Counted from the first letter of the stretch, positions 7,569 through 16,988 are shown. The stretch: 64,000 bases of DNA from DASUBN01 sp036000105 (GCA_036000105.1 DASYGE010000010.1:62001-126000); one strand, 5' to 3'. Made by a program: numbers and translations. Notes: a model not told the origin generated them from the letters alone.

Positions 7569-8390
7569 TTAAGCGTCTTTGTCCTTCTCGACCATGGCAT
7601 ACGCGGAATGGTTGTGGATGGATTCGAAATTCTCCGATTCCACCACATAAGCCCGTACGCGTTCGTCCGCATTCAATTTGACCGCGATGTCCCTGACCAT
7701 GTCTTCCACAAACTTGGGGTTGTCATAGGCCCGCTCCGTGACGTATTTCTCGTCGGGGCGCTTCAGGAGGCCATAGAGTTCGCAGGAAGCTTCCTTCTCC
7801 ACCACGTCGATGATCTCTTCCAGCCAGATGAAGCCCTTGGCCTTGCAGTCCACGGTGACGTGGGAGCGCTGGTTATGGGCGCCGTACTCGGAGATCTTCT
7901 TGGAGCAGGGGCAGAGGCTCGTGACCGGCACCACCACCTTGATGCGCAGGCAGTTCTGGCCGTTCTTGCGCTCGCCGGTGAAGGTGACGTCGTAGTCCAT
8001 CAGGCTGTTCACACCCGAGACCGGCGCAGCCTTGTTGATGAAGTAGGGGAAGCGCATCTGGATGTGACCGGAGGCCGCGCCGAGGCGCGTGGTCATCTCC
8101 GTGAGCATCTCCTTGAAGGTATCCGTGGTGATCTCGCGCTCGTAGTTGTTGAGGATCTCCACGAAGCGGGACATGTGGGTGCCCTTGAAGTCATGGGGCA
8201 GGTCCACGTACATGCTGAAGTTGGCGATGGTGTGCTGCTCGCCGCCGACCCGGTCCTTGATACGGATGGGGTGACGGATGTCCTTGATGCCCACTTTGTT
8301 GATGGGGATGCGGCGGGTATCCGCGCTGCCCTGCACGTCCTCAATCGGAGTGACTTTAGCTTTGCCTACGGTCTGGCTCGGGGGGTTCAT
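7569..8390 (-). CDS. folE2: GTP cyclohydrolase FolE2 (type IB)
   Basis: A 273-residue enzyme converting GTP to 7,8-dihydroneopterin triphosphate, the first step of folate (and queuosine) synthesis, using a metal other than obligate zinc. Family hallmarks visible: DIRHPIRIKDR near residue 40, MSRFVEIL, the catalytic-cysteine loop TSLCPCSKKISEYGAHNQRS (about 158-177), and the C-terminal ESIHNHSAYA. It replaces the unrelated FolE; no folE is in the window. It lies downstream of dxs on the same strand but is separated by a repeat element and has its own promoter candidate. FolE2 is often induced under zinc limitation by Zur, but I see no clear Zur box. Confidence 0.95.
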   Translation of the reverse strand: MNPPSQTVGKAKVTPIEDVQGSADTRRIPINKVGIKDIRHPIRIKDRVGGEQHTIANFSMYVDLPHDFKGTHMSRFVEILNNYEREITTDTFKEMLTEMTTRLGAASGHIQMRFPYFINKAAPVSGVNSLMDYDVTFTGERKNGQNCLRIKVVVPVTSLCPCSKKISEYGAHNQRSHVTVDCKAKGFIWLEEIIDVVEKEASCELYGLLKRPDEKYVTERAYDNPKFVEDMVRDIAVKLNADERVRAYVVESENFESIHNHSAYAMVEKDKDA

Positions 8391-8430
8391 GCCTGGTTCC
8401 TCAACACGCGGTCCGATTTGGGATACTGGC

Positions 8431-8460
8431 CTTATATGGGCTCAGCTTCCAAGGGTTCAA
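8431..8460 (-). promoter_or_regulatory. Candidate sigma-70 promoter for folE2
   Basis: On the minus strand TTGAAC (8460-8455), an 18-base spacer and TATAAG (8436-8431) lie about 40 bases upstream of the folE2 ATG. It would allow folE2 to be transcribed separately from dxs. Confidence 0.5.
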
Positions 8461-8532
8461 GGTTAAACCTGAGTGAATTACTAGGATACTAGCCCTAGAT
8501 TCCGAATTCCAGTGCCCAAGAATAGGGCTTGA

Positions 8533-8675
8533 GAAGCCGTTTCAAAAGCGTTGCGAGCGCAGCAAGAGCGAGGCGCGCGAGGTGAGCACCCGGAGCGTAC
8601 TTTTAGCGTACGTGAGGAGTGCGAGCCGGAGCGCAACGAAGCCATTGCAAGCGCAGTAGCTTTTGAAATGGCTTC
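8533..8675. repeat. Structured intergenic element, copy 1 (dxs/folE2)
   Basis: Terminal inverted repeats GAAGCCGTTTCAAAAGC (8533-8549) and GCTTTTGAAATGGCTTC (8659-8675) pair at 16 of 17 positions. Inside is a core with GAGCACCCGGAG, a small hairpin CGTAC/GTACG (8596-8612) followed by TGAGGA, then GCGAGCCGGAGCGCAACG. Its right arm overlaps the dxs stop codon by two bases. Copies 2-4 are at 21437, 23928 and 28077. Confidence 0.75.
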
Positions 8676-10572
8676 AGGTGCCGGCTTTCCTGCGAGTCTG
8701 AGCGGACTTGTCTGCCAACCATGCATCCACGGATTTGCGGATGCCGTCTGCATCCAGACTCGCCATCTTGAGGCATTCCTCCCGGGAGCCATGTTCCAGG
8801 AACATATCCGGCAGCCCCAGGTTCAGCACCGGTAGCAGGACGCCGTGGGCTTCGAGACATTCGTTCACGGCGCTGCCGGCGCCGCCGGCCACCGCGTGAT
8901 CCTCTAGGGTCACGAAGTGGGTATGAGTAGTCGCCAATTCGAGCAGCAACTCTTCATCGAGTGGTTTCACGAAGCGCATGTTCACGAGGGTCGCGTCCAG
9001 GGCGTCCGCCGTGGCCCGGGCCGCTTCCACCATGGCGCCGAAGCCTAAGAGCGCCAGGCGCTTGCCGCGCCGCCGTACTTCCGCCTTGCCCACGGGCAGG
9101 GCACGCATCTCGTTCTGTATGCTCACGCCCGGGCCGCGGCCACGGGGATAACGCACGGCGCTGGGTTGATCGAGTGTCATGCCGGTGTAGAGCATCTGGC
9201 GGCATTCGTTCTCGTCCGCCGGGGCCATGAGCACCAGGTTCGGCAGGCAGCGCATGAAGGCGAAATCGTAACTGCCGGCGTGGGTGGGGCCGTCCGGGCC
9301 CACGAGACCGGCGCGGTCTATGGCGAAGAGCACCGGCAGGTTCTGCAGGGCCACGTCATGCACCAGCTGGTCGTAACCCCGCTGCAGGAAGGTGGAGTAG
9401 ATGGCCACCACGGGTTTCAAGCCTTCCACCGCGAAACCGGCGGCCAAGGTCACCGCATGCTGCTCGGCGATGCCCACGTCGAAGTATCGGCTGGGGAATT
9501 TCTCGGCGTACTCCACCATGCCGGAACCTTCACGCATGGCAGGGGTGATGGCCACGAGCTTCGGTTCCTTGGCGGCCATGTCGCACAGCCATTTGCCGAA
9601 GACTTCCGAGTAATTCGGGCTGCCGGCAGCCTTCTCCTTGATGATGCCGGTGGCGGCATCGAAGGCGGCGGGGCCGTGCCACTTGATGGGATCTTTCTCG
9701 GCGGGCTCGTAACCCTTGCCCTTGCGGGTGACCACATGCAGGAACTGCGGGCCCTTCAAGGCGCGCATGTTTTGCAGGGTCTTCACCAGGGTATGCAGGT
9801 TGTGGCCGTCCACCGGCCCGATGTAGTTGAAGCCCAGCTCCTCGAACAGGGTGCCGGGCATGACCATGCCCTTCACATGCTCTTCCGAGCGGCGTGCCCA
9901 TTCCTTCACGGGCGGCATGATGGAGAGCGCCTTCTTGCCGCCCTCGCGCAGATGCGCGTACACCTGGCCCGAGAGCACCTTGGCGAAATAGTTGGACAGC
10001 GCTCCGACGTTGCCGGAGATGGACATGTCGTTGTCGTTCAACACCACCAGGAGGTTGGCGTTGAGGCTGCCGGCGTGGTTCAAGGCCTCGAAGGCCATGC
10101 CGGCGGTCATGGCGCCGTCGCCGATGAGGGCGACCACATGGCGGTCGTCTTCGCCCTTCTGCTGGGCGGCGAGTGCCATGCCTAAGGCGGCGCTGATGCT
10201 GGTGCTGGAGTGGCCGACGCCGAAGGTGTCGTATTCGCTCTCGGCGCGGCGCGGGAAGGGAGCGAGTCCGTCGCGTTTGCGGATGGTACCGAGCTGATCC
10301 CGGCGGCCGGTGAGCACCTTGTGAGGATAAGCCTGGTGGCCTACGTCCCAGACCAGGCGGTCGTTGGGCGTGTCGAACACGTAATGCAGGGCCAGGGTCA
10401 ACTCGACCACGCCCAGGCCCGCGGCGAAATGGCCGCCTACGCCGCTCACAGTCTTGATGAGATAGGCCCGCAGCTCATCCGCCACCTGCTTCAGGTCGGT
10501 TTCGGGCAGAGCCCTCAGATCTGCGGGCGAGTCGATGCCCGAGAGCAGGGGGAATTCTGTGGCAGTGGTCAT
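8674..10572 (-). CDS. dxs: 1-deoxy-D-xylulose-5-phosphate synthase
   Basis: A 632-residue thiamine-diphosphate enzyme condensing pyruvate and glyceraldehyde 3-phosphate, the entry step of the MEP isoprenoid pathway. Full length for the family. Visible: the ThDP motif GDGAMTAGMAFEALNHAG with LNDNDMSIS, the transketolase pyrimidine-binding region with FDVGIAEQHAVTLAAGFA, and the C-terminal transketolase domain. The window also holds ispA, the product-side prenyltransferase, but here dxs is separated from ispA by a regulator/porin block. It has its own promoter candidate. Confidence 0.97.
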   Translation of the reverse strand: MTTATEFPLLSGIDSPADLRALPETDLKQVADELRAYLIKTVSGVGGHFAAGLGVVELTLALHYVFDTPNDRLVWDVGHQAYPHKVLTGRRDQLGTIRKRDGLAPFPRRAESEYDTFGVGHSSTSISAALGMALAAQQKGEDDRHVVALIGDGAMTAGMAFEALNHAGSLNANLLVVLNDNDMSISGNVGALSNYFAKVLSGQVYAHLREGGKKALSIMPPVKEWARRSEEHVKGMVMPGTLFEELGFNYIGPVDGHNLHTLVKTLQNMRALKGPQFLHVVTRKGKGYEPAEKDPIKWHGPAAFDAATGIIKEKAAGSPNYSEVFGKWLCDMAAKEPKLVAITPAMREGSGMVEYAEKFPSRYFDVGIAEQHAVTLAAGFAVEGLKPVVAIYSTFLQRGYDQLVHDVALQNLPVLFAIDRAGLVGPDGPTHAGSYDFAFMRCLPNLVLMAPADENECRQMLYTGMTLDQPSAVRYPRGRGPGVSIQNEMRALPVGKAEVRRRGKRLALLGFGAMVEAARATADALDATLVNMRFVKPLDEELLLELATTHTHFVTLEDHAVAGGAGSAVNECLEAHGVLLPVLNLGLPDMFLEHGSREECLKMASLDADGIRKSVDAWLADKSAQTRRKAGT

Positions 10573-10581
10573 GGGATGCCT

Positions 10582-10611
10582 ATTATCCGGGCTTTTGCCT
10601 CAAGGGTTCAA
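10582..10611 (-). promoter_or_regulatory. Candidate sigma-70 promoter for dxs
   Basis: Minus strand TTGAAC (10611-10606), 18-base spacer, GATAAT (10587-10582), ten bases before the dxs ATG. The very short leader would leave little room for a ribosome site, so the real start of transcription may differ. Confidence 0.4.
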
Positions 10612-10630
10612 CCGAGCCCGAAGGGCAGCC

Positions 10631-11314
<684 letters not shown>

Positions 11315-11324
11315 GCGGGCATCC

Positions 11325-12950
11325 TCACGGGCGTTCACGGGCGATCTCCGGTGGCGTGCCGCCTGACGGGAGCCTGAACTTGAAACTGGCACCGCCGCCG
11401 GCGCGGTTCTCCGCCCAGATCCTCCCACCGTGGGCTTCCACGATGGCCTGGCAGATGGCGAGGCCCAGACCCACGCCGCCCTGGGAGCCTTCCTCCCGGG
11501 CGCGATAGAACTTCTCGAACACCCGCTGCTCGCTGCCGCTGGGCAATCCCGGTCCCTGGTCCGCCACTTCCACTATCACGCCGTCACCGTCCGGTTCTGC
11601 GCCGATGGTCATGGGTGTGCCGCTGGGCGTGTACTTGACCGCGTTCTCCACGAGGTTCACCAGCACCTGCTCGACGAGACTACCATCCATGGAGAGCCAG
11701 AGCGCTTCAGCCGGCAACTCCACCGACACCGGATGTTCCTTGATGCGTTCCTTGAGGCGCGTGAGCACGCTGCCCACCACTTCCTCCAGCGGGTACCACT
11801 CGAGCTTCAGCTGGATGGTGCCGGATTGCAGCCGCGCCATCTCCAGCACGTTGTTGACGAGTTCGCTCATGCGCTGGGAGGCTTCCAGGATGTCGCGGCT
11901 CAAGTTGTGCCGCGCTTCGGGTGTGAGCTTGGCGTCTTCTTCCAAGAGGCTGCTCGAGGCACCCACGATGGCGGCCAATGGCGTCCGCAGGTCGTGGGAG
12001 ATGGCGCTCAGGAGCGAGTTGCGCAGCCGCTCGGTCTCCACGCGCACCTGGGCTTCGCGGGCCATGCGTCCGAGGCGCACCCGCTCGAGCGCCATGGATA
12101 TCTGGCTCGCGAAGGTCTCCAAGAGGCGGCGCTGTTCCGGCAACATCACCTGGCGCAGCTCACGTGGTGTGACGGCGAGCACGCCCAGCACTTCGGTGGA
12201 GGTGCGCAAGGGGAGGTAGAGTGCCCCCGCGTCGCGCCCGGCGGCCTGGCCGTGGTCATACACCCATTGGGCCGCGCCCAAGTCGGCGTTGGGCAGGGCG
12301 CCCGCGCCGTCCTGCTGGGTGTTCACCTTGCCCCCTGCATCCGGCAGGAGCACGGCAGCCTGGGCTTCAAAGACTTCCGCTACGTGGCGCACGGCGATGG
12401 CGATGAGGTTGTCCTGGCCGCCGATGGCGGTGAGTTCGCGGCTCATGGCGTAGAGCGCTGCGGTGCGGCGCTCCCGATGAGAAGCCACCCGCGCCTGCAA
12501 GCGCATGCCAGCAGCCAGCTTGCTGATGACGAGACCCACTACCAGCATGACCCCGAAGGTCACCACATATTGGGTATCGGATACGGCGAAATTGAAGTAG
12601 GGCGGCACGAAGAAAAAGTCGAAGGCGGCGACACCGAGCACCGCCGCCAGCACCGAGGGGCCGCTGCCGTAGCGCACCGCCACCAGCACCACGCCGAGCA
12701 GGTACACCATGACGATGTTGGCGAGCTCGAAGTAACGCGACATGCCCCAGGCGAGGAGGGTGCAGGCGAACACCGTGAAGAGGCTCATGAGGTAGCCGTA
12801 GTGGCGGCGCTTGCGGTTGGAGAACTCCGTCTCTTCGCCGCCCATGCCGAGCCAGTTGCGTCGGCCGCTCTCGGTCTTGCGTGCCTGGCGCTCGATCTTC
12901 GCCAGCAGGTTGTCCGGGTCGGGACGTGGGCTGTCCGGGGCGATGTGCAT
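11325..12950 (-). CDS. kdpD: KdpD-type sensor kinase lacking the N-terminal KdpD/Usp domains
   Basis: A 541-residue histidine kinase. From the chosen ATG it has a 50-residue soluble lead, four membrane helices of the DUF4118 type (about 54-145, with FFFVPPYFNF), a GAF-like domain (about 165-290), HisKA with His319 in SAISHDLRTPLAAIVGAS, and an HATPase domain with NLVENAVKYT, DQGPGLP and GVGLGLAIC. E. coli KdpD is about 890 residues; the missing part is the N-terminal Walker-containing KdpD domain and the universal-stress domain. The frame stays open about 170 bases upstream but runs into the porin gene and is not protein-like. Stimulus could therefore differ from that of full KdpD. Confidence 0.85.
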   Translation of the reverse strand: MHIAPDSPRPDPDNLLAKIERQARKTESGRRNWLGMGGEETEFSNRKRRHYGYLMSLFTVFACTLLAWGMSRYFELANIVMVYLLGVVLVAVRYGSGPSVLAAVLGVAAFDFFFVPPYFNFAVSDTQYVVTFGVMLVVGLVISKLAAGMRLQARVASHRERRTAALYAMSRELTAIGGQDNLIAIAVRHVAEVFEAQAAVLLPDAGGKVNTQQDGAGALPNADLGAAQWVYDHGQAAGRDAGALYLPLRTSTEVLGVLAVTPRELRQVMLPEQRRLLETFASQISMALERVRLGRMAREAQVRVETERLRNSLLSAISHDLRTPLAAIVGASSSLLEEDAKLTPEARHNLSRDILEASQRMSELVNNVLEMARLQSGTIQLKLEWYPLEEVVGSVLTRLKERIKEHPVSVELPAEALWLSMDGSLVEQVLVNLVENAVKYTPSGTPMTIGAEPDGDGVIVEVADQGPGLPSGSEQRVFEKFYRAREEGSQGGVGLGLAICQAIVEAHGGRIWAENRAGGGASFKFRLPSGGTPPEIARERP

Positions 12951-13036
12951 AGCCACTATCCTGCCACGGACAGGCCGCTGATGGGTTGCATCAACAATGC
13001 AGGATCGTGTCCAGCGCACGTGCTGGGGCTCCTTCC

Positions 13037-14992
13037 TTAGAACTTCACCATCAAGCCAAAGCCCCAGACTATTTCCCGCTTGCGTAGATCCGGGTACCAG
13101 ATGCCGCCTTCTGCGGCACAACTGTCACCGACGGATCCAGCGCTGGCGCCGTTGTTGCAGACCGGGGAGGTCGGGATGCCGTTATCGCTGAAGGTGCCGG
13201 TGTCGCCGTTGGGGGGCGTGACGCCGCCAGAGCCGGACCAGTAGGGCACATTGGAATACCGGTAGGTCGCCTCCGTCCACCAGGTGATCCAATCATCCGG
13301 CATGTACTGGAAATTAAACTGTACATCCGATTGGTGGATGGTCTGTCCGGGATTCTCGGTGAAGTAAGGCGTACCGGTCGAGGCGCTCGCTCCGTTGATC
13401 GGCGGCACCAGCGTCAGATAGCGGCCGTCATTGCTCATGGTGCCGCCGCCGATGGTGATGGCGTAAAGATCATCATCGAACCAGAAGCGGTTGTAGCCCA
13501 TGATGCCGTAGAAGTTCGCCTTGTTCGTGCCGCTCGTGCAGTGCACGCCGCCGCCGTATTCGCAGCCGAAGTCCACCGTCAGGCTGAACGCCATCTTGGA
13601 GAGACCCTTGCCGTTCCCCTGGTCGTCGTAGTACTTCACGAGCACGCTGTCATCCTCGTGGAAACGCTGTACTGTGCCGTAGTTGATCGACGGCCCGTTG
13701 AAGGGCAAGGACTGGGCGCCCGGGCCGCCACAGTTCGGGCTGGCGGTGATGCCGGGACAGCGAGGGTTGACGCTGCCGTTTCCGGCTGACGGTGCAGTAG
13801 TGGGCTGATTGTCCTGGCCGTAGAAGTAGGTGTTGAATACCAACTTGAGGTTCTCGTTCGGGATCCAGAGGATCTGACCGCCGAGACCGGGATGGCTGTT
13901 GTACTTACCGTAGGATTGCCAGCCATTGATGATCCACGGCTCGATCTTGAGATTCTGGGTCGGCCACCACTGGATGCGTAATCCGTTGAAGAACCAGGGA
14001 GTGTTGGACGACACGAACGAGGGTTGGTAGGTCCAGTTATCGAAATTGTAGTAGCTGAACAATCCGATGTAGGAGACGAAGATCCCCATGTCGACATTGA
14101 GCCCGTGATCGACATCGAAGTGATAACCCGCGTTGGCCTCCGAGAAGTACCTATAAGCGTCTTGCAGATCCCATTGACCGACGCCCGAACTGGCATCATT
14201 GCGTGGGGTGGTGGTCGCGAATTCTCCCGCCATCGTCAGGAAGCGTGCTCTGACATTGTTCCAATGGAAATCTCCGCCGAAGCTCACTTGCTCGATCTGG
14301 AATTCCCCGGAGCGAAACTCCTCGGTGGAGCCCACGATGGTGTGATCATTCGGGTGGTTGGTGGATTGCAGATAGTTCATGTCGAAGCGGATCTCCGGCG
14401 TGAAGAACTTCGTATCGAAGATCGGCGACTTCTCGCGCGTATTGCCGTTCATCCAGCCTATATAGCCGATGTTGGCAAGCGGAGTTAGGGTATCGACCGC
14501 AGGCCCGGGATCGGGGGCCTGGAGTGCTTCGGGCACTGTCGCTGCCTGAGCGGTGGCGGGAGCGGCCGCAGAGCCAATGCCTGAGCCGGTCATCACGATG
14601 TCAACTCGAGTCGCCTGATCTGCGGTGACCGCAAACGCGGGTGCCATCGCTTCGGGATGGCCGTCGGCCTGGAAAGTGAGGGACCAGGAGCCGGATGGGA
14701 GGTCCGCGAATGAATATATGCCGTTGCTGTCCGACACGGTAGCGCGAACGCCGCTGCCATCTTTTCTTATGGCAGTCACCGTCGCCCCTGCGATGGGTGA
14801 CTTGGTCGAATCCTTGACGATGCCTACGATTGCTCCAGATGCCGCTTTTGCAGCTGCCTTCGATGCTGTCGCGGTCGTGACTGCAACTGGAGCGGTTGAG
14901 GTTCCGCCGGCGGCGTCAGGCGCCGGTGTAGCCGCCAGGGCGGGCTGAGCTGAGAAGAGCGTGACCCCAAGCAGGATAGAGAGAGTGTGCAC
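13037..14992 (-). CDS. Outer-membrane beta-barrel protein with N-terminal carboxypeptidase-regulatory-like domain
   Basis: A 651-residue exported protein. Signal peptide (MHTLSILLGVTLFSAQPALA), an Ala/Thr-rich spacer, then a carboxypeptidase-regulatory-like (CarboxypepD_reg) domain (about 53-135, GAIVGIVKDSTKSPIAGATV). A large barrel of alternating aromatic strands follows, ending in Phe (GLMVKF), the usual outer-membrane assembly signal. The barrel resembles the BBP2/OmpL-like porin-2 family (FNMNYLQS-type strands, ITWWTEATYRYS). It is last-in to the same minus-strand row as the KdpD/KdpE pair, 86 bases upstream of the kinase, suggesting that they work together, perhaps in ion uptake (inference). 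Confidence 0.78.
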   Translation of the reverse strand: MHTLSILLGVTLFSAQPALAATPAPDAAGGTSTAPVAVTTATASKAAAKAASGAIVGIVKDSTKSPIAGATVTAIRKDGSGVRATVSDSNGIYSFADLPSGSWSLTFQADGHPEAMAPAFAVTADQATRVDIVMTGSGIGSAAAPATAQAATVPEALQAPDPGPAVDTLTPLANIGYIGWMNGNTREKSPIFDTKFFTPEIRFDMNYLQSTNHPNDHTIVGSTEEFRSGEFQIEQVSFGGDFHWNNVRARFLTMAGEFATTTPRNDASSGVGQWDLQDAYRYFSEANAGYHFDVDHGLNVDMGIFVSYIGLFSYYNFDNWTYQPSFVSSNTPWFFNGLRIQWWPTQNLKIEPWIINGWQSYGKYNSHPGLGGQILWIPNENLKLVFNTYFYGQDNQPTTAPSAGNGSVNPRCPGITASPNCGGPGAQSLPFNGPSINYGTVQRFHEDDSVLVKYYDDQGNGKGLSKMAFSLTVDFGCEYGGGVHCTSGTNKANFYGIMGYNRFWFDDDLYAITIGGGTMSNDGRYLTLVPPINGASASTGTPYFTENPGQTIHQSDVQFNFQYMPDDWITWWTEATYRYSNVPYWSGSGGVTPPNGDTGTFSDNGIPTSPVCNNGASAGSVGDSCAAEGGIWYPDLRKREIVWGFGLMVKF

Positions 14993-15075
14993 AGGCGCCT
15001 CCGGTATGGACCGAGGCTGCGGACTTTAGGCTTGCGGGTATAAAAACGGTGTAAAGACCGGAAATGCGCGAGGGA

Positions 15076-15972
15076 TCAGCTTTCCCGTTGGACGATGTAC
15101 TCGGCTAACCAGATCAGGGGCTCTGCCGCTGCGCCGAAGGGCGCGAGGGCGCTCAGGGCATCGTCCTTGAGTTCCAGGGCCCGTGCCCTGGATTTCTCCA
15201 GGCCGAGGATGCTGGGGTAAGTAGGTTTGTTGCGGGCGGAATCCGCACCCGCCTGTTTGCCGAGTTTCTCGGTCTCGCCTTCCACATCCAGGATGTCATC
15301 CTGGATCTGGAACGCGAGGCCTACGCATTTCGCGTAGCGATCGAGGGCGGTGAGTTTCTCCGCAGCGAGCCCCGCCATGCTCTGGGCGGCGAGCAGCACG
15401 CTCGAGCGGATGAGCGCACCGGTCTTGTAGATGTGCATGAGTTCGAGTTCGGCGAGATCGAGACTCTTGCCCTCGGCGGCGAGATCCATGGCCTGTCCGC
15501 CGGCCATGCCCGCGGAACCGCTGGCTACGGCCACGGTGCGCAACATCTCGATGCGCGCGGCCGGGTGCGCGGTCATGGACTTGTCTTCGGCCAGGATGTG
15601 GAAGGCCAGCACTTGCAGCGCATCGCCCGCGAGGATGGCCGTGGCTTCGTCGTAGGCGATGTGGCAGGTGGGCCGGCCGCGACGCAGCGCGTCGTCGTCC
15701 ATGGCCGGCAGATCGTCGTGGATGAGGGAGTAGGCGTGGATGATCTCGACAGCCGCCGCCGGGCCGTCCAGCTTCTCGGCCGCTACACCCAGGGTCTCGC
15801 CGGTGGCGTAGATGAGCAGGGGGCGCATGCGCTTGCCGCCGCCCAGCACCGCGTAACGCATGGCGCTGTGCAGGCGTTCGGGACGCTTCTCTGCCGGCGG
15901 CAGCCAGCGATCCAGAACCTTTTCTATACGGGCGCAGTAGTCCGGCACCCGATCTTTAAATCCAGGACTCAT
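15076..15972 (-). CDS. ispA: (2E,6E)-farnesyl diphosphate synthase
   Basis: A 298-residue prenyltransferase joining IPP to DMAPP/GPP to make farnesyl diphosphate. First Asp-rich motif in SLIHDDLPAMDDD, second in FQIQDDILD, plus GGGKRMRPLL near the N-terminus. The ATG overlaps the xseB stop (ATGA on the minus strand), so the two are translationally coupled. Longer open frame upstream is the xseB gene read in another frame. In many gammaproteobacteria dxs follows ispA directly; here a porin and a two-component system intervene. Confidence 0.95.
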   Translation of the reverse strand: MSPGFKDRVPDYCARIEKVLDRWLPPAEKRPERLHSAMRYAVLGGGKRMRPLLIYATGETLGVAAEKLDGPAAAVEIIHAYSLIHDDLPAMDDDALRRGRPTCHIAYDEATAILAGDALQVLAFHILAEDKSMTAHPAARIEMLRTVAVASGSAGMAGGQAMDLAAEGKSLDLAELELMHIYKTGALIRSSVLLAAQSMAGLAAEKLTALDRYAKCVGLAFQIQDDILDVEGETEKLGKQAGADSARNKPTYPSILGLEKSRARALELKDDALSALAPFGAAAEPLIWLAEYIVQRES

Positions 15973-16226
15973 TCGCCCTCTTCGGGCTCGAACGGTTCCA
16001 GTTCCTGGCGGCCGTTCTTCTCGACGAGTTTCTCTACCTTGAGTTCGGCTTCCTTGAGGGCGGACTGGCACTGGCGGGTGAGGCTGATGCCCCGCTCGAA
16101 GTGCTTGAGGGCCGCTTCCAGGCTGAGGTCGCCTTTCTCGAGGGTGGAGACGATGTTCTCCAGCTCCGCGAGGGCTTTCTCGAAGTCGGGGGCGGCGCCG
16201 GATTCGGGTTTTTGGGCTTTGGCCAC
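15969..16226 (-). CDS. xseB: Exodeoxyribonuclease VII small subunit
   Basis: An 85-residue protein, normal length for XseB, which with XseA forms the single-strand-specific exonuclease VII. The family signature is FEKALAELENIVSTLEKGDL followed by SLEAALKHFERGISLTRQCQ; the tail is acidic (EPFEPEEGE). It forms the head of the xseB-ispA pair. No xseA is in the window. Confidence 0.93.
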   Translation of the reverse strand: MAKAQKPESGAAPDFEKALAELENIVSTLEKGDLSLEAALKHFERGISLTRQCQSALKEAELKVEKLVEKNGRQELEPFEPEEGE

Positions 16227-16250
16227 AAGGGAACCTCATCAAGCTGTATT

Positions 16251-16392
16251 TCTGAAAATTCCATCCCTGGAATTTTCAGACTCGGCGAGTCCGGTACAGG
16301 CCCGGACTCGCCTCCGGTGAATCAAGCACGGGGTGCTTGATTCCCGTGCGGCGCATCCTACGCCGCAGAAGCTCCGGCCCAGCCGGAGCTTC
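16251..16392. repeat. Multi-hairpin repeat, copy A (left of rubrerythrin)
   Basis: Five successive perfect stem-loops: TCTGAAAATTCC/GGAATTTTCAGA with loop ATCCCT (16251-16280); GGCGAGTCCGG/CCGGACTCGCC (16284-16312); GAATCAAGCAC/GTGCTTGATTC (16319-16343); TGCGGCG/CGCCGCA (16347-16367); GAAGCTCCGGC/GCCGGAGCTTC (16368-16392). The first three recur in reverse orientation at 17014-17105. They lie between the divergent xseB and rubrerythrin genes, so a terminator role is unlikely. Confidence 0.85.
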
Positions 16393-16446
16393 CCTCAAAG
16401 GCGGACGCACGATACCCGCGGTCCGGGGGCGGGGTCAAACCCGCCG

Positions 16447-16475
16447 TTGACATGGGTCCGGCGGGGGATTAGAGT
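16447..16475 (+). promoter_or_regulatory. Sigma-70 promoter for the rubrerythrin gene
   Basis: TTGACA (16447-16452), a 17-base spacer and TAGAGT (16470-16475). The leader to the ATG at 16547 is about 65 bases. The -10 overlaps a long palindrome (next entry). Confidence 0.7.
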
Positions 16476-16494
16476 TTAGACTCAGTCTAAACTC
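16472..16494 (+). promoter_or_regulatory. Palindromic operator over the rubrerythrin -10 box
   Basis: GAGTTTAGACT, one central base, AGTCTAAACTC: a perfect 11-1-11 inverted repeat. Its inner part TTAGACT-C-AGTCTAA has the 7-1-7 layout of Fur/PerR-family boxes, although the letters differ from both E. coli Fur and B. subtilis PerR consensus. Position over the -10 box fits a repressor. Confidence 0.65.
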
Positions 16495-16546
16495 CGTCCT
16501 CGGCCTGCCGGGGCGGACCCTGCAAAGAGCCATAGCGGAGGGAATC

Positions 16547-16969
16547 ATGAGCAAGTTGAAAGACAGCAAGACCGAGGGGAACCTCAAGGCCGCCTTCGCC
16601 GGCGAATCCCAGGCGAATCGCCGTTACCTGTATTTCGCCAACAAGGCGGACGTGGAAGGCTATAACGACGTGTCCGCCGTGTTCCGCTCCACCGCGGAAG
16701 GTGAGACGGGCCATGCCCATGGCCATCTGGAGTACCTGGAGCAGGTGGGTGACCCCGCCACCGGGCTACCCATCGGCCCCACCGACAAGAACCTGAAAGC
16801 CGCCATCGCCGGCGAGACCCACGAGTACACCGATATGTACCCGGGCATGGCCAAAGCCGCCCGCGAGGAAGGTTTCGGCGAGATCGCGGACTGGTTCGAG
16901 ACTCTGGCGAAGGCGGAGCGTTCCCACGCCAACCGCTTCCAGAAAGCCCTGGATACCCTGGGCAAGTAA
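16547..16969 (+). CDS. Rubrerythrin (short form, no rubredoxin domain)
   Basis: A 140-residue ferritin-like diiron protein, probably a peroxidase in oxidative-stress defence. It contains the paired helix motifs with AGESQANRRYLYFA, EGETGHAHGHLEYL, AGETHEYTDMY and AKAERSHANRF, supplying the Glu/His ligands. The C-terminal rubredoxin domain of classical rubrerythrin (two CxxC pairs) is absent; there is no Cys in the protein. GGAGG precedes the ATG. The gene is flanked by inverted copies of a hairpin repeat and precedes the Fe-S/DUF3501 genes, with which short rubrerythrins often occur. Confidence 0.92.
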   Translation: MSKLKDSKTEGNLKAAFAGESQANRRYLYFANKADVEGYNDVSAVFRSTAEGETGHAHGHLEYLEQVGDPATGLPIGPTDKNLKAAIAGETHEYTDMYPGMAKAAREEGFGEIADWFETLAKAERSHANRFQKALDTLGK

Positions 16970-16988
16970 CTCCGCAGGGGGACGATGA

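Noticed and set aside
11430..13040. Plus-strand open frame opposite kdpD
   Set aside because: Runs the full length of a clear histidine kinase on the other strand and has no recognisable domain.
12951..13121. N-terminal extension of KdpD
   Set aside because: The frame is open but overlaps the porin gene, is Arg-rich and does not resemble the KdpD or Usp domain; ATG 12950 is preferred.
16251..16392. Rho-independent terminators
   Set aside because: The hairpins lie between divergent genes, lack T tracts and recur as an inverted repeat elsewhere, so a repeat element explains them better.
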